From: Micromonospora_J zhanjiangensis
GTDB lineage: Bacteria > Actinomycetota > Actinomycetes > Mycobacteriales > Micromonosporaceae
Direction: 5' to 3'
Assembly (NCBI RefSeq): GCF_042650605.1
Contig: NZ_JBHSBN010000002.1
Coordinates: 372,001-436,000, forward strand
Length of the DNA: 64,000 bases
Shown here: positions 1-8,117 of the stretch, piece after piece
Position numbering within the stretch: position 1 is the stretch's first letter
How the letters are laid out: the number at the start of each line of letters is the position of its first letter
Position numbers and translations under genes: made by a program
Notes under the pieces: model-generated
Seen by the model: only the letters and a program-made list of their open reading frames with translations
Database searches by the model: none
What the model was told of the DNA's origin: nothing

Positions 1-4
1 CGGG

Positions 5-850
5 ATGCGGTTCAGCAAGGGCCATGGCGCCGGCAACGACTTCGTGATCCTGCCCGACCCGGACGGACGGTTGACGCTCGGGCCCGCCCAGGTCGCGGCG
101 CTGTGCGACCGGCACCGGGGGATCGGCGCCGACGGCGTGCTGCGGGTGGTCCGGTCGGCGAAACACCCGGAGGCCGTCGACCACGCGGGCGCCGCCGAGT
201 GGTTCATGGACTACCGCAACGCCGACGGCTCGACCGCCGAGATGTGCGGCAACGGGGTCCGGGTCTTCATCCGCTACCTGCTCACCACCGGCCTGGCCGA
301 GGCCACCGCCGGCAATCTCCCGATCGCCACCCGGGCCGGCGTCGTGCGCGCCCGGATCGACGGCGACACCATCGCCGTCGACCTGGGCCGACCCCGGGTG
401 TACGACCGGAGCACCGCGACCCTGGGTCAGCTCACCCTGCCCGGTACGGCGGTGGACTGTGGCAACCCGCATCTGGTCTGCCCGCTGCCGGGCGGGGTCG
501 AACTGGCCGACCTGGACCTCACCCGGTCGCCCGGATTCGACCCGGCGACCTTCCCGGACGGCGTGAACGTGGAGTTCACCACACCGGGTGAACCGGTCGG
601 GGGCGCCGACCTGCACGTCCGGATGCGGGTCCACGAACGGGGCTCGGCCGAGACCCTGGCCTGCGGCTCCGGGGCCTGCGCCGTCGCGGCGGTCGCCCTG
701 CGCGACGCCGGGCTGGACACCGGCGTGGTGGCCGTCGACGTGCCGGGCGGTCGGCTGACCGTCACCGTCGGTGCCGACAGCGGTTGGCTCGCCGGCCCGG
801 CCGTGCTGGTCGCGCACGGCGAACTCGACCCGGCGGCGTTCCCGGCCTGA
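5..850 (+). CDS. dapF: Diaminopimelate epimerase DapF
   Basis: Converts LL- to meso-2,6-diaminopimelate for lysine and peptidoglycan synthesis in the cytoplasm. The 281-residue product has the usual family length. Both catalytic cysteines are visible: Cys81 in the motif AEMCGNGVR and Cys220 in ETLACGSGAC. The N-terminal FSKGHGAGNDFV is the typical family start, so the ATG at 5 is accepted, although only four bases of upstream sequence are present. dapF near hflX and lexA matches the order in M. tuberculosis (dapF, hflX ... lexA). The gene converges on the malic enzyme gene. Confidence 0.96.
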   Translation: MRFSKGHGAGNDFVILPDPDGRLTLGPAQVAALCDRHRGIGADGVLRVVRSAKHPEAVDHAGAAEWFMDYRNADGSTAEMCGNGVRVFIRYLLTTGLAEATAGNLPIATRAGVVRARIDGDTIAVDLGRPRVYDRSTATLGQLTLPGTAVDCGNPHLVCPLPGGVELADLDLTRSPGFDPATFPDGVNVEFTTPGEPVGGADLHVRMRVHERGSAETLACGSGACAVAAVALRDAGLDTGVVAVDVPGGRLTVTVGADSGWLAGPAVLVAHGELDPAAFPA

Positions 851-875
851 TCCGCGTTCCCGGCCTGGTCCGGCG

Positions 876-2357
876 TCAGTCGGCGAGCGGGCTGGCCGGG
901 GCGGCCGCCTCCTGGGCGATCTCCGGCAGGTCCACCGGACCCGGATCGGCCGCCGGCCGTGGGGCCGGGCTCTGCGCGGCGGCCCGGACGGCGGCGGCCA
1001 CCGCGGGGGCCACCCGTGGGTCGAACACGCTCGGCACGATCACCGTCGGGTTGATCTTGTCCTCGCCCACCACGTCCGCGATGGCCTGCGCGGCGGCGAT
1101 CGCCATCTCCTCGGTGAACTCCTCGGCGTGCGCGTCGAGCATGCCGCGGAACACACCGGGGAAGGCGAGCACGTTGTTGATCTGGTTGGGCTGGTCGGAC
1201 CGGCCGGTGGCCACCACCGCGGCGTGCTTGCGCGCATCCCGGGGGTCGACCTCCGGATCCGGGTTCGCCAGCGCGAAGACGATCGAGTCCGGGGCCATCG
1301 TGGCGATGTCGTCCCCGGTGAGCAGATTGGGGGCGCTCACCCCGATGAAGACGTCGGCGCCTCGGACCGCACCGGCCAGGTCGCCCGCGTAGTTGGCCGC
1401 GTTGGTGTTCTCGGCCAGCCACTGCCAGGCCGGGTTCAGGTCGGCCAGCCCGCGGTGCAGGGCGCCCTGCCGGTCGCACGCGATGATGTCGCCCACGCCC
1501 TGGCGGAGCAGCAGCTTCATGATCGCCGTACCGGCGGCGCCCGCACCGGAGACCACCACCCGGACGTCGGCCAGCCGCTTGCCCACCACCCGCAGCGCGT
1601 TGGTCAGCGCGGCCAGCACGCAGATCGCGGTACCGTGCTGGTCGTCGTGGAAGACCGGGATGTCCAGCAGCTCCCGCAGCCGGGCCTCGATCTCGAAGCA
1701 CCGCGGCGCGGCGATGTCCTCCAGGTTGATCCCGCCGTACTGCGGGGCGATGGCCCGCACGATCGACACGATCTCGTCGGTGTCCTGGGTGTCCAGCACC
1801 ACCGGCCAGGCGTCCACCCCGCCGAACCGCTTGAACAGGGCGGCCTTGCCTTCCATCACGGGAAGGGAGGCGGCCGGCCCGATGTTGCCCAGGCCCAGCA
1901 CCGCGCTGCCGTCGGAGACCACCGCGACCGTGTTCCGCTTGATCGTCAACCGGCGGGCGTCGTCGGGATTCTCGGCGATCGCCAGGCAGACCCGGGCGAC
2001 GCCGGGGGTGTACGCCCGGGACAGCTCGTCCCGGTTCCGCAGGGCGACCTTCGGGCTGACCTCGATCTTTCCGCCCAGGTGCAGCAGGAAGGTGCGGTCG
2101 GAGACCTTCCGGACATTGACCCCGTCCAGCCCCGTCAGCGCCTTGACCACCTGGTCGGCGTGCGCGGCGTCGGCGGTGTCGCAGGTCAGGTCGACGATCA
2201 CCTGGGTGGCGTCCGAGTCGACCACGTCCAGGGCGGTGACGATCGCGCCGGCCTCGCCGACACAGGTGGTCAACCGGCCGATGGCCGACGCGTCGGCGGT
2301 GACGCTGATCCGGATCGTGATCGAGAATCCGGCGCTCGGCAGGCGGGTGATCGCCAC
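876..2357 (-). CDS. NAD-dependent malic enzyme with N-terminal ACT domain
   Basis: Oxidative decarboxylation of malate to pyruvate. Residues 1-90 look like an ACT regulatory domain (FSITIRISVTADASAIGRL and following beta-alpha-beta pattern). The malic N-terminal domain follows (SRAYTPGVARVC, then NTVAVVSDGSAVLGLGNIGP), with the metal-site motif FHDDQHGTA and the Rossmann motif VVSGAGAAGTA. At 493 residues it matches the ACT-fused bacterial subgroup. The GTG start at 2357 is preceded by GGAGGG. The last 40 residues are Ala/Pro-rich. The gene diverges from hflX across about 240 bp. NAD versus NADP preference cannot be decided from sequence alone. Confidence 0.93.
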   Translation of the reverse strand: MAITRLPSAGFSITIRISVTADASAIGRLTTCVGEAGAIVTALDVVDSDATQVIVDLTCDTADAAHADQVVKALTGLDGVNVRKVSDRTFLLHLGGKIEVSPKVALRNRDELSRAYTPGVARVCLAIAENPDDARRLTIKRNTVAVVSDGSAVLGLGNIGPAASLPVMEGKAALFKRFGGVDAWPVVLDTQDTDEIVSIVRAIAPQYGGINLEDIAAPRCFEIEARLRELLDIPVFHDDQHGTAICVLAALTNALRVVGKRLADVRVVVSGAGAAGTAIMKLLLRQGVGDIIACDRQGALHRGLADLNPAWQWLAENTNAANYAGDLAGAVRGADVFIGVSAPNLLTGDDIATMAPDSIVFALANPDPEVDPRDARKHAAVVATGRSDQPNQINNVLAFPGVFRGMLDAHAEEFTEEMAIAAAQAIADVVGEDKINPTVIVPSVFDPRVAPAVAAAVRAAAQSPAPRPAADPGPVDLPEIAQEAAAPASPLAD

Positions 2358-2595
2358 GTGTTCCCTCCGGTGTCGTCGTCCGCGGCGGTGCGGATCGATC
2401 TCGCATTCTTCCCCGCCGCCGGACGGGCCCGTACGTCAGGGGGGTGCCGGGCAGCCCGCTGACCGGCCCGCCGAGCCGGTCGACCGGCCGGCCGGATCGA
2501 CCGGCGCCGACAGAATCGGCCCGATATGCGGGTGCGGCGGGCGGACCGGCGTGTCACGATTGATCCGTCATCACCAGGACTGACGGGAGATCAGC

Positions 2596-4056
2596 TTGCG
2601 AGACCAGGAGCGCTTCGTCCGGTCGGCGGACGAAGACCTCGACGCCACCACCGGCGAGTTGGAGTTGGCGGACCGGCAGGCGTTGCGCCGGGTCGCCGGT
2701 CTCTCCACCGAGCTCACCGACATCACCGAGGTCGAATACCGACAACTGCGGCTGGAGCGGGTCGTCCTGGTCGGCGTCTGGACCGAGGGCTCCGTCACGG
2801 ACGCCGAGAACTCGCTGGCCGAGCTGGCCGCGCTCGCCGAGACGGCCGGGTCGCAGGTGCTCGAAGGGCTGATCCAGCGGCGCGACCGCCCCGATCCGGC
2901 CACCTACATCGGCCGGGGCAAGGTGGACGCCCTCGGGGCGATCGTGCTCGACTCCGGCGCGGACACGGTGATCTGCGACGGCGAGCTGTCCCCGTCGCAG
3001 CTGCGCAACCTGGAGCAGCGGATCAAGGTGAAGGTGGTCGACCGGACCGCCCTGATCCTGGACATCTTCGCCCAGCACGCCAAGAGCAAGGAGGGCAAGG
3101 CCCAGGTCGAGCTGGCCCAGCTCGAATACCTGATGCCCCGGCTGCGTGGCTGGGGCGAGACGCTGTCCCGGCAGAGCGGCGGCAGCGCCCGCGGTGGTGG
3201 CGCGGGCGGCGGCGTGGGTGTGCGTGGCCCGGGTGAGACCAAGCTGGAGACCGACCGGCGCCGGATCCGGCACCGGATCGCCCGGCTGCGCCGTGAGATC
3301 AAGTCCATGCGTACGGTCCGCCAGACCAAGCGGTCCCGGCGGTCCCGCAACGCGGTGCCGGCGGTGGCGATCGCCGGATACACCAACGCCGGCAAGTCCA
3401 GCCTGCTCAACCGGCTGACCGGGGCGGGGGTGCTGGTGGAGGACGCGCTGTTCGCGACCCTGGACCCGACCACCCGGCGGGCCGAGGCGTCCGACGGGCG
3501 GGTCTACACGCTGTCCGACACGGTGGGCTTCGTCCGGCACCTGCCGCACCAGATCGTCGAGGCGTTCCGCTCCACGTTGGAGGAGGTGGCCGAGGCCGAT
3601 CTCGTGCTGCACGTGGTGGACGGGGCGCACCCGGATCCGGAGGAGCAGGTCCGTGCCGTCCGCGAGGTGCTCGCCGAGGTGGGCGCGGACCGGCTGCCGG
3701 AGTTGCTGGTGGTCAACAAGACCGACGCGGCGGACGAGGAAACCCTGCTGCGGCTCAAGCGGGCCTGGCCGGAGGCGGTGTTCGTGTCCGCCCGGGCGGG
3801 TCGGGGAATCGACGAACTGCGGGCGACGATCGAGGACCGGTTGCCCCGGCCTCCGATCGAGGTCCGGGCCGTCGTGCCGTACGACCGGGGTGAGCTGGTG
3901 GCCCGGGTGCACCGGCGGGGCGAGGTGCTCTCGACCAGCCACACCGGTGCCGGGACGGTGCTGCACGTCCGGGTGGACGAGGCGTTGGCGGCCGAACTCG
4001 CTCCGTACCGGTCGGAGCCGGACCGGGTGGCGGGAGCCTCGCGCGCGTCCCGGTGA
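2596..4056 (+). CDS. hflX: Ribosome-associated GTPase HflX
   Basis: Translational GTPase that binds 50S subunits and splits stalled or hibernating ribosomes. The 486-residue product has an N-terminal HflX domain with YIGRGKVDAL, a Gly-rich linker (SGGSARGGGAGGG) near residues 193-210, then the G domain: G1 GYTNAGKSS near 261, G2 TLDPTTRR, G3 DTVGFV, G4 NKTD and G5 SARAG. A C-terminal domain of about 60 residues follows. The TTG start at 2596 has GGGAG seven bases upstream. Neighbouring dapF and lexA reproduce the mycobacterial order. Confidence 0.96.
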   Translation: MRDQERFVRSADEDLDATTGELELADRQALRRVAGLSTELTDITEVEYRQLRLERVVLVGVWTEGSVTDAENSLAELAALAETAGSQVLEGLIQRRDRPDPATYIGRGKVDALGAIVLDSGADTVICDGELSPSQLRNLEQRIKVKVVDRTALILDIFAQHAKSKEGKAQVELAQLEYLMPRLRGWGETLSRQSGGSARGGGAGGGVGVRGPGETKLETDRRRIRHRIARLRREIKSMRTVRQTKRSRRSRNAVPAVAIAGYTNAGKSSLLNRLTGAGVLVEDALFATLDPTTRRAEASDGRVYTLSDTVGFVRHLPHQIVEAFRSTLEEVAEADLVLHVVDGAHPDPEEQVRAVREVLAEVGADRLPELLVVNKTDAADEETLLRLKRAWPEAVFVSARAGRGIDELRATIEDRLPRPPIEVRAVVPYDRGELVARVHRRGEVLSTSHTGAGTVLHVRVDEALAAELAPYRSEPDRVAGASRASR

Positions 4057-4105
4057 CCGATCACCGGTACCTCGCCGCACGGGCGCGCCGTGCGACACTG
4101 GGCCC

Positions 4106-5740
4106 ATGCGGCGCGGTGTCTCCTCGATCATGATGGTTCTCGGCCTTACCGTCGCGAATCTTCCGTTCGCTGCGAGCGCCGCCGCGGCCGGTCCGGTCGC
4201 CGGGCCGGCCGGTCCGGCCCTGGCCGGCCGGGCGGCTGCCGGTGGGCAGAAGGTCTGCAAGGTCACCGACGCCCGGTTGCGGGAGTTGTCCGGGCTGGTG
4301 GCCACCAAGACCGGTTACATCGTGATCAACGACGGTACGGAGATCGCGAACCGCAAGCGGGTCTTCTTCCTCGACGCCAAGTGCAAGGTCACCAAGGCGG
4401 TCGAGTACAGCGGCAACGGGCCGCGGGACACCGAGGACCTCGCCCTGTCGGCGGACGGCAAGACGCTCTGGATCGCCGACATCGGCGACAACGCGACCAG
4501 CAGCGACCGGCGGACCAGCGTCGCGCTGTGGAGCATGCCCGCCGACGGGTCGAAGAAGCCGGTGCTGCACCGGCTCAGCTATCCGGAACGCAAGCCGCGC
4601 GACGCCGAGGCGCTGCTGATGGCCGACGACGGTACGCCGATCATCATCACCAAGACCACCGGCAAGGCCGAGGTGTTCACCCCGACCGCCGCGCTGAAGA
4701 CGGACAACACCGATCCGGTCCCGATGAAGAAGGCCGGCGAGGTGACGCTGCCCAAGACCACCACGGAGAACCCGCTGCAGGCGGCCGGGCGGTTGGCCAT
4801 CACCGGCGCCACCCGGTCGGCCGACGGCAGCAAGGTGGTGCTGCGCACGTACTCGGACGCGTTCGAGTACGACGTCGCGGGCGGGGACATCGTGAAGGCG
4901 ATCACCACCGGTACGCCCCGGGTGACGGCGCTGGCCGACCCGTTCGGCGAGGCGATCGCCTACTCCGCCGACGGTGCCTCGTACGTGACGGTCTCCGACG
5001 CGGGGACGCTGGGGGACGAAGCCGAGGTCAACATCCTGACCTACCAGCCGACCACGGCGACCGCGCCGGTCAACGTCGAGGCCACCGCCGGCAAGTCCGG
5101 GTCGAAGGGTTCGTTCCTGGGCTCGCTGACGCTGCAGGACATCACGTACCTGATCGGAGCGGTCGGCCTGCTCGGCGCGATCCTGGTCGGTGTCGGCATC
5201 TTCGGCATCATGCGGGCCCGCAAGCGGCGGGCCGAGGAACCCGGCGAGGACGACCGGTCGACGGGCGCGGCGGCTGGCTCGGCACCGCCCCCGCCGGTCA
5301 CCCCGGCCCGCGGCGGGGCGGCCCCGGCCCGCGGCGGGCCCGAGAACAGCGGTGGTTGGGGGCGGCCCGAGGACAGCGGCGGTTGGGGGCAGCCCGGCGC
5401 CCGACCGGCGAACCACCCCGAACCGGGTGGTGCCGGCCGTCCGGCCGGTGCCGGTCGGCCGGGTGGCGGCGGGGTCTACGGCGGCGGCAAGCCCGCGGGC
5501 GGGGTCTACGGCGGCGGTGGCGCCACGCGCCCGGCCGGTGGCGTCTACGGCGGCGGACAGCCCCGTGACCAGGGCGGCGGTCCCGGTGGCAATGTGTACG
5601 GCGGCGGCGGACCTCGCGGCCGGTACCACGACGAGGGCCCGGTCAACGGACGGCCGCCCGGCGGTCCGCAGGGCGACCGCGGCGGGCCGCGCCGACAACC
5701 GCCGCCGGGGCGTGGTGGCTACGACGACGAGTACCGCTGA
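4106..5740 (+). CDS. Secreted, membrane-anchored beta-propeller-like protein with VYGGG-repeat tail
   Basis: No confident function. The 544-residue product starts with a signal peptide (about residues 1-33, Ala-rich cleavage zone). An extracellular region of about 300 residues follows with repeated propeller-like blades (DTEDLALSADGKTLWIADIGDN, TRSADGSKVVLRTY), one transmembrane helix near 342-368 (YLIGAVGLLGAILVGVGIFGIM), a basic stop-transfer and a cytoplasmic tail of about 170 residues. The tail is rich in Gly/Pro/Arg and contains four VYGGG copies and two SGGWG copies. The ATG at 4106 was chosen over upstream in-frame codons because it begins the signal peptide. The 3' end carries a 44-nt duplication that includes the stop codon. 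Confidence 0.75.
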   Translation: MRRGVSSIMMVLGLTVANLPFAASAAAAGPVAGPAGPALAGRAAAGGQKVCKVTDARLRELSGLVATKTGYIVINDGTEIANRKRVFFLDAKCKVTKAVEYSGNGPRDTEDLALSADGKTLWIADIGDNATSSDRRTSVALWSMPADGSKKPVLHRLSYPERKPRDAEALLMADDGTPIIITKTTGKAEVFTPTAALKTDNTDPVPMKKAGEVTLPKTTTENPLQAAGRLAITGATRSADGSKVVLRTYSDAFEYDVAGGDIVKAITTGTPRVTALADPFGEAIAYSADGASYVTVSDAGTLGDEAEVNILTYQPTTATAPVNVEATAGKSGSKGSFLGSLTLQDITYLIGAVGLLGAILVGVGIFGIMRARKRRAEEPGEDDRSTGAAAGSAPPPPVTPARGGAAPARGGPENSGGWGRPEDSGGWGQPGARPANHPEPGGAGRPAGAGRPGGGGVYGGGKPAGGVYGGGGATRPAGGVYGGGQPRDQGGGPGGNVYGGGGPRGRYHDEGPVNGRPPGGPQGDRGGPRRQPPPGRGGYDDEYR

Positions 5741-5792
5741 GCCGACGGACGGCTACCGGACCGGGACGGGACGGGTACCGCTGAGCCGACGG
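5731..5792. repeat. 18-nt direct repeat, 44-nt period, spanning a stop codon
   Basis: The 18-mer GTACCGCTGAGCCGACGG occurs at 5731-5748 and again at 5775-5792. The first copy contains the TGA stop of the preceding gene, so the gene's last codons and stop are duplicated downstream. Confidence 0.9.
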
Positions 5793-5793
5793 C

Positions 5794-5817
5794 GCGGGCA
5801 CGGGTGGCCGTGCCCGC
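5794..5817. terminator. Bidirectional hairpin between convergent genes
   Basis: A perfect 10-bp stem (GCGGGCACGG paired with CCGTGCCCGC) with a GTGG loop lies between the propeller-protein gene and the 3' end of lexA, which converge here. No U-tract is present, as is usual in this group. Confidence 0.75.
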
Positions 5818-5832
5818 CTTCGGTCGGCGCGG

Positions 5833-6627
5833 TCAGATCCGGCGCAGCACCGCCACGACGCGGCCCATGATGGTGGCGTCGTCCCCGGCGATCGGGTCGA
5901 AGGCGGGGTTCTGCGGCATCAACCACACGTGCCCGTCCCGACGCCGGTAGGTCTTCACGGTCGCCTCGCCGTCGAGCATGGCCGCGACGATCTCGCCGGA
6001 GTTGGCGGTCGGCTGCTGCCGGACCACCACCCAGTCACCGTCACAGATCGCCGCGTCGAGCATCGAGTCGCCCTTGACCTGGAGCATGAACACCTCGCCC
6101 TCGCCCACCAGCTCGCGGGGGAGGGGGAAGACGTCCTCGACCGCCTGCTCGGCCAGGATCGGGCCACCGGCGGCGATCCGGCCGAGCATCGGCACGTACG
6201 CCGGGGTGGGTCGTTGGGCCCGGGCGGCCTCGTCGTCGACCAGATCGCTGGGCGGCCGGACGTCGACCGCCCGGGGCCGGTTCGGGTCGCGCCGCAGGAA
6301 GCCCTTCCGCTCCAGCTCCTTGAGCTGGTAGGCAACGCTGGACGGGGAGACCAGGCCGACCGCCTCGCCGATCTCACGCACGCTCGGCGGGTAGCCGTAG
6401 CGCTCCACCCAGTCCCGGATGAACTCCAGGATCCGTCGTTGCCGGGCGGTCAGATCGGCGGTCACCAGGTCGGGGAAGGTGCTCACCACCGGTGTGACCG
6501 AGCGCACCGCGGGCGGCGCGTTGCGGGTTCGCGTGGCGCCCCGACGGCGCGCGGCAGTGGCGCCCGCCTCGGCGGCGGCGCTCGGGTGCGGCTGCTTCTG
6601 CCGGCTCGTGCGGTCGTCGGTCGACAC
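5833..6627 (-). CDS. lexA: SOS repressor LexA
   Basis: Transcriptional repressor of the DNA-damage response; RecA-stimulated self-cleavage inactivates it. The 264-residue product has a winged helix-turn-helix (LTARQRRILEFIRDWVERYGYPPSVREIGEAVG), the cleavage site Ala153-Gly154 in GRIAAGGP, and the catalytic dyad Ser188 (GDSMLDAAI) and Lys225 (ATVKTYRR). The GTG start at 6627 has GGAGG six bases upstream. The roughly 50 residues before the helix-turn-helix are Ala/Arg-rich and longer than in E. coli LexA, as in other actinomycetes. LexA-box-like sites at 6791-6898 lie upstream, so autoregulation is likely. The divergent LysM gene matches the lexA/Rv2719c arrangement. Confidence 0.97.
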   Translation of the reverse strand: MSTDDRTSRQKQPHPSAAAEAGATAARRRGATRTRNAPPAVRSVTPVVSTFPDLVTADLTARQRRILEFIRDWVERYGYPPSVREIGEAVGLVSPSSVAYQLKELERKGFLRRDPNRPRAVDVRPPSDLVDDEAARAQRPTPAYVPMLGRIAAGGPILAEQAVEDVFPLPRELVGEGEVFMLQVKGDSMLDAAICDGDWVVVRQQPTANSGEIVAAMLDGEATVKTYRRRDGHVWLMPQNPAFDPIAGDDATIMGRVVAVLRRI

Positions 6628-6790
6628 GTCCGTCCTCCCTGGTTCGGCGGTGAGTGCCCGGTGCTGCTGGATCCGGTGGCGCTGGCTGTCGTGCTGGTCG
6701 CTGCGGTGCGCCCGGTGCCGGTCCGCCGCGGTTCGCACCGCGGCGGTCGGCGCCGGTTGTTCATGACCGTATAGGTGAGATCGGTCAGTT

Positions 6791-6806
6791 TCAAACATCT
6801 GTACGA
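6791..6806. promoter_or_regulatory. LexA (SOS) box-like site 1
   Basis: TCAAACATCTGTACGA differs at two positions from the actinobacterial SOS consensus TCGAAC-N4-GTTCGA. It is the site closest to lexA. Confidence 0.55.
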
Positions 6807-6842
6807 CCTGCCTTCGGCGTGTCGTGGCCGGAAGCTCGACAT

Positions 6843-6858
6843 CCGTACGCCTGTTCTG
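6843..6858. promoter_or_regulatory. Weak LexA box-like site 2
   Basis: CCGTACGCCTGTTCTG keeps the core half-site GTTC and the spacing, but differs at four consensus positions. It is listed because it lies within the cluster. Confidence 0.25.
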
Positions 6859-6866
6859 ATAGACCA

Positions 6867-6882
6867 TCGTACGTCCGTTCGA
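6867..6882. promoter_or_regulatory. LexA (SOS) box, strong match
   Basis: TCGTACGTCCGTTCGA differs from TCGAAC-N4-GTTCGA at one position. It directly abuts the next box at 6883. Confidence 0.75.
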
Positions 6883-6898
6883 TAGAACGGGTGTACGA
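6883..6898. promoter_or_regulatory. LexA (SOS) box overlapping the -10 of the LysM gene
   Basis: TAGAACGGGTGTACGA differs from consensus at two positions. It covers most of the -10-like TACGAT (6894-6899) of the rightward gene, a position suited to repression. Together with the preceding box it forms an imperfect 34-bp palindrome, 6866-6899. Confidence 0.65.
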
Positions 6899-6906
6899 TC
6901 TTGGAG

Positions 6907-7251
6907 GTGGCCGTGGCTGCGACGGGTCTGTCCGGGGCGCGGAGGTCGGCGACGGCGGGCGGTGGTCGGCTGCGGCTGACCCGGCGGGGGCGGGTCGCGG
7001 TGGTCGTCTTCTTCCTGCTGTCGCTCACCGGGCTGGTGCTGGTGCTCGCCCCCGCCTCCCGGGCCGGCGGCCCACCCGGCCCGGACCCGGTCGCCGTCGT
7101 GCAGCCGGGCGACACGCTCTGGTCGGTGGCCGAGCGGCATCTGCCGGGCCGGGACCCGTTCGCCACGATCGCCGAGATCCGGCGACTCAACGGGCTGCCC
7201 GACAACGTCGTGCACCCCGGTCAACGGCTGGCGCTCCCGGCCCGCCGGTAA
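6907..7251 (+). CDS. LysM-domain SOS-linked cell-division/cell-wall protein (Rv2719c/DivS position)
   Basis: Small membrane protein with one transmembrane helix (VAVVVFFLLSLTGLVLVLAPA) and a C-terminal LysM peptidoglycan-binding domain (VQPGDTLWSVAERHLPG ... VHPGQRLALPAR). It sits divergently from lexA, like M. tuberculosis Rv2719c (ChiZ) and Corynebacterium DivS. Those are SOS-induced proteins that halt division, so the same role is inferred here. There is no visible hydrolase domain. The start is uncertain: GTG 6907 lies seven bases after TACGAT (leaderless); GTG 6913 has GGAGG upstream; TTG 6901 is also in frame. LexA boxes cover the promoter. Confidence 0.85.
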   Translation: MAVAATGLSGARRSATAGGGRLRLTRRGRVAVVVFFLLSLTGLVLVLAPASRAGGPPGPDPVAVVQPGDTLWSVAERHLPGRDPFATIAEIRRLNGLPDNVVHPGQRLALPARR

Positions 7252-7364
7252 CCCTCCGCCCGGTCCCGGTGTTGGGTGAGTGACGACGCGCCGGGGGTGA
7301 GTCACGGCACGTCGGCAACACGCCGGCCAACTTGACCACGACCGGCCCGCGGCCTACCGTCGAC

Positions 7365-7391
7365 CCCTAGATGTAGTAGTCACACGGGTGT
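7365..7391. promoter_or_regulatory. Candidate NrdR-box region upstream of nrdR-nrdJ
   Basis: CCCTAGATGTAGTAGT (7365-7380) resembles the CTACATCTAG-type NrdR boxes of actinomycetes read on the other strand. A palindrome ACACGGGTGT follows at 7382-7391. Position 150 bp upstream of nrdR fits autoregulation of the nrdRJ operon. The rest of the 283-bp gap shows nothing else clear. Confidence 0.45.
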
Positions 7392-7534
7392 AAGTCGTCC
7401 ACAGGTTGGGTTCGACCACCCGAGGCTCTCCGGTAGGCTCCACACCGGCGACGGTCGCCCGACGGCACCGGCCGTCGGGGTCGGCGCGTGCCCGGAAGGC
7501 CGGTGGCGTCCGGGGCGACGAGAGGAGAACGGCC

Positions 7535-8032
7535 ATGCGGTGCCCGTACTGCCGGCACGCCGACTCCCGGGTCGTCGACTCCCGCGAGGCCGACGACGGC
7601 CAGTTGATCCGCCGCCGGCGCTCCTGCCCGGAGTGCGGCAAGCGGTTCACCACCGTCGAGGAGCCGGTGCTCGCCGTGGTCAAGCGCAGCGGGGTGACCG
7701 AACCCTTCAGCCGCACGAAGATCATCGGCGGAGTGCGGAAGGCCTGCCAGGGTCGGCCGGTCGACGAGGACGCGATCGCCCTGCTCGCCCAGCGGGTGGA
7801 GGAGACGGTCCGCGCCAAGGGCGCCGCCGAACTGCCCAGTCACGAGGTCGGACTGGCCATCCTCGGCCCGTTGCGCGATCTGGACGAGGTGGCCTACCTC
7901 CGCTTCGCCAGCGTCTACCGCTCGTTCGACTCGTTGGCGGACTTCGAACGGGAAATCGAGGAACTGCGCGCCGCCGCGGCCGCCCGGACGCGGTCCGCCG
8001 AGGGCGCCGCCGCCGGAACCGGCGACGGGTGA
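7535..8032 (+). CDS. nrdR: Transcriptional repressor NrdR
   Basis: Nucleotide-sensing repressor of ribonucleotide reductase genes. The 165-residue product has the N-terminal zinc ribbon (Cys3, Cys6, Cys31, Cys34; MRCPYCRHAD and SCPECGKRF) followed by an ATP-cone domain (VVKRSGVTEPFSRTKIIGGV). The ATG at 7535 has GAGAGGAG upstream and begins with the invariant MRCPYC. It precedes nrdJ by 85 bp on the same strand, and the two are probably co-transcribed, so NrdR would control its own reductase according to dATP/ATP levels. Confidence 0.97.
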   Translation: MRCPYCRHADSRVVDSREADDGQLIRRRRSCPECGKRFTTVEEPVLAVVKRSGVTEPFSRTKIIGGVRKACQGRPVDEDAIALLAQRVEETVRAKGAAELPSHEVGLAILGPLRDLDEVAYLRFASVYRSFDSLADFEREIEELRAAAAARTRSAEGAAAGTGDG

Positions 8033-8117
8033 TCGCGGGCCCGGCCGTACCAACTGGATTCTTTTGTTTTGATCATGACGGATGTGCGGCGGGTCGACCG
8101 CGCACGCGAGGGGGCGG

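Noticed and set aside
427..2406. Extended minus-strand frame over dapF and the malic enzyme gene
   Set aside because: It is a different frame from the malic enzyme and has only low-complexity Arg/Gly/Asp content.
8033..8117. Possible cobalamin riboswitch before nrdJ
   Set aside because: The gap is only 85 bp with no B12-box-like sequence; a B12 riboswitch needs about 200 nt.
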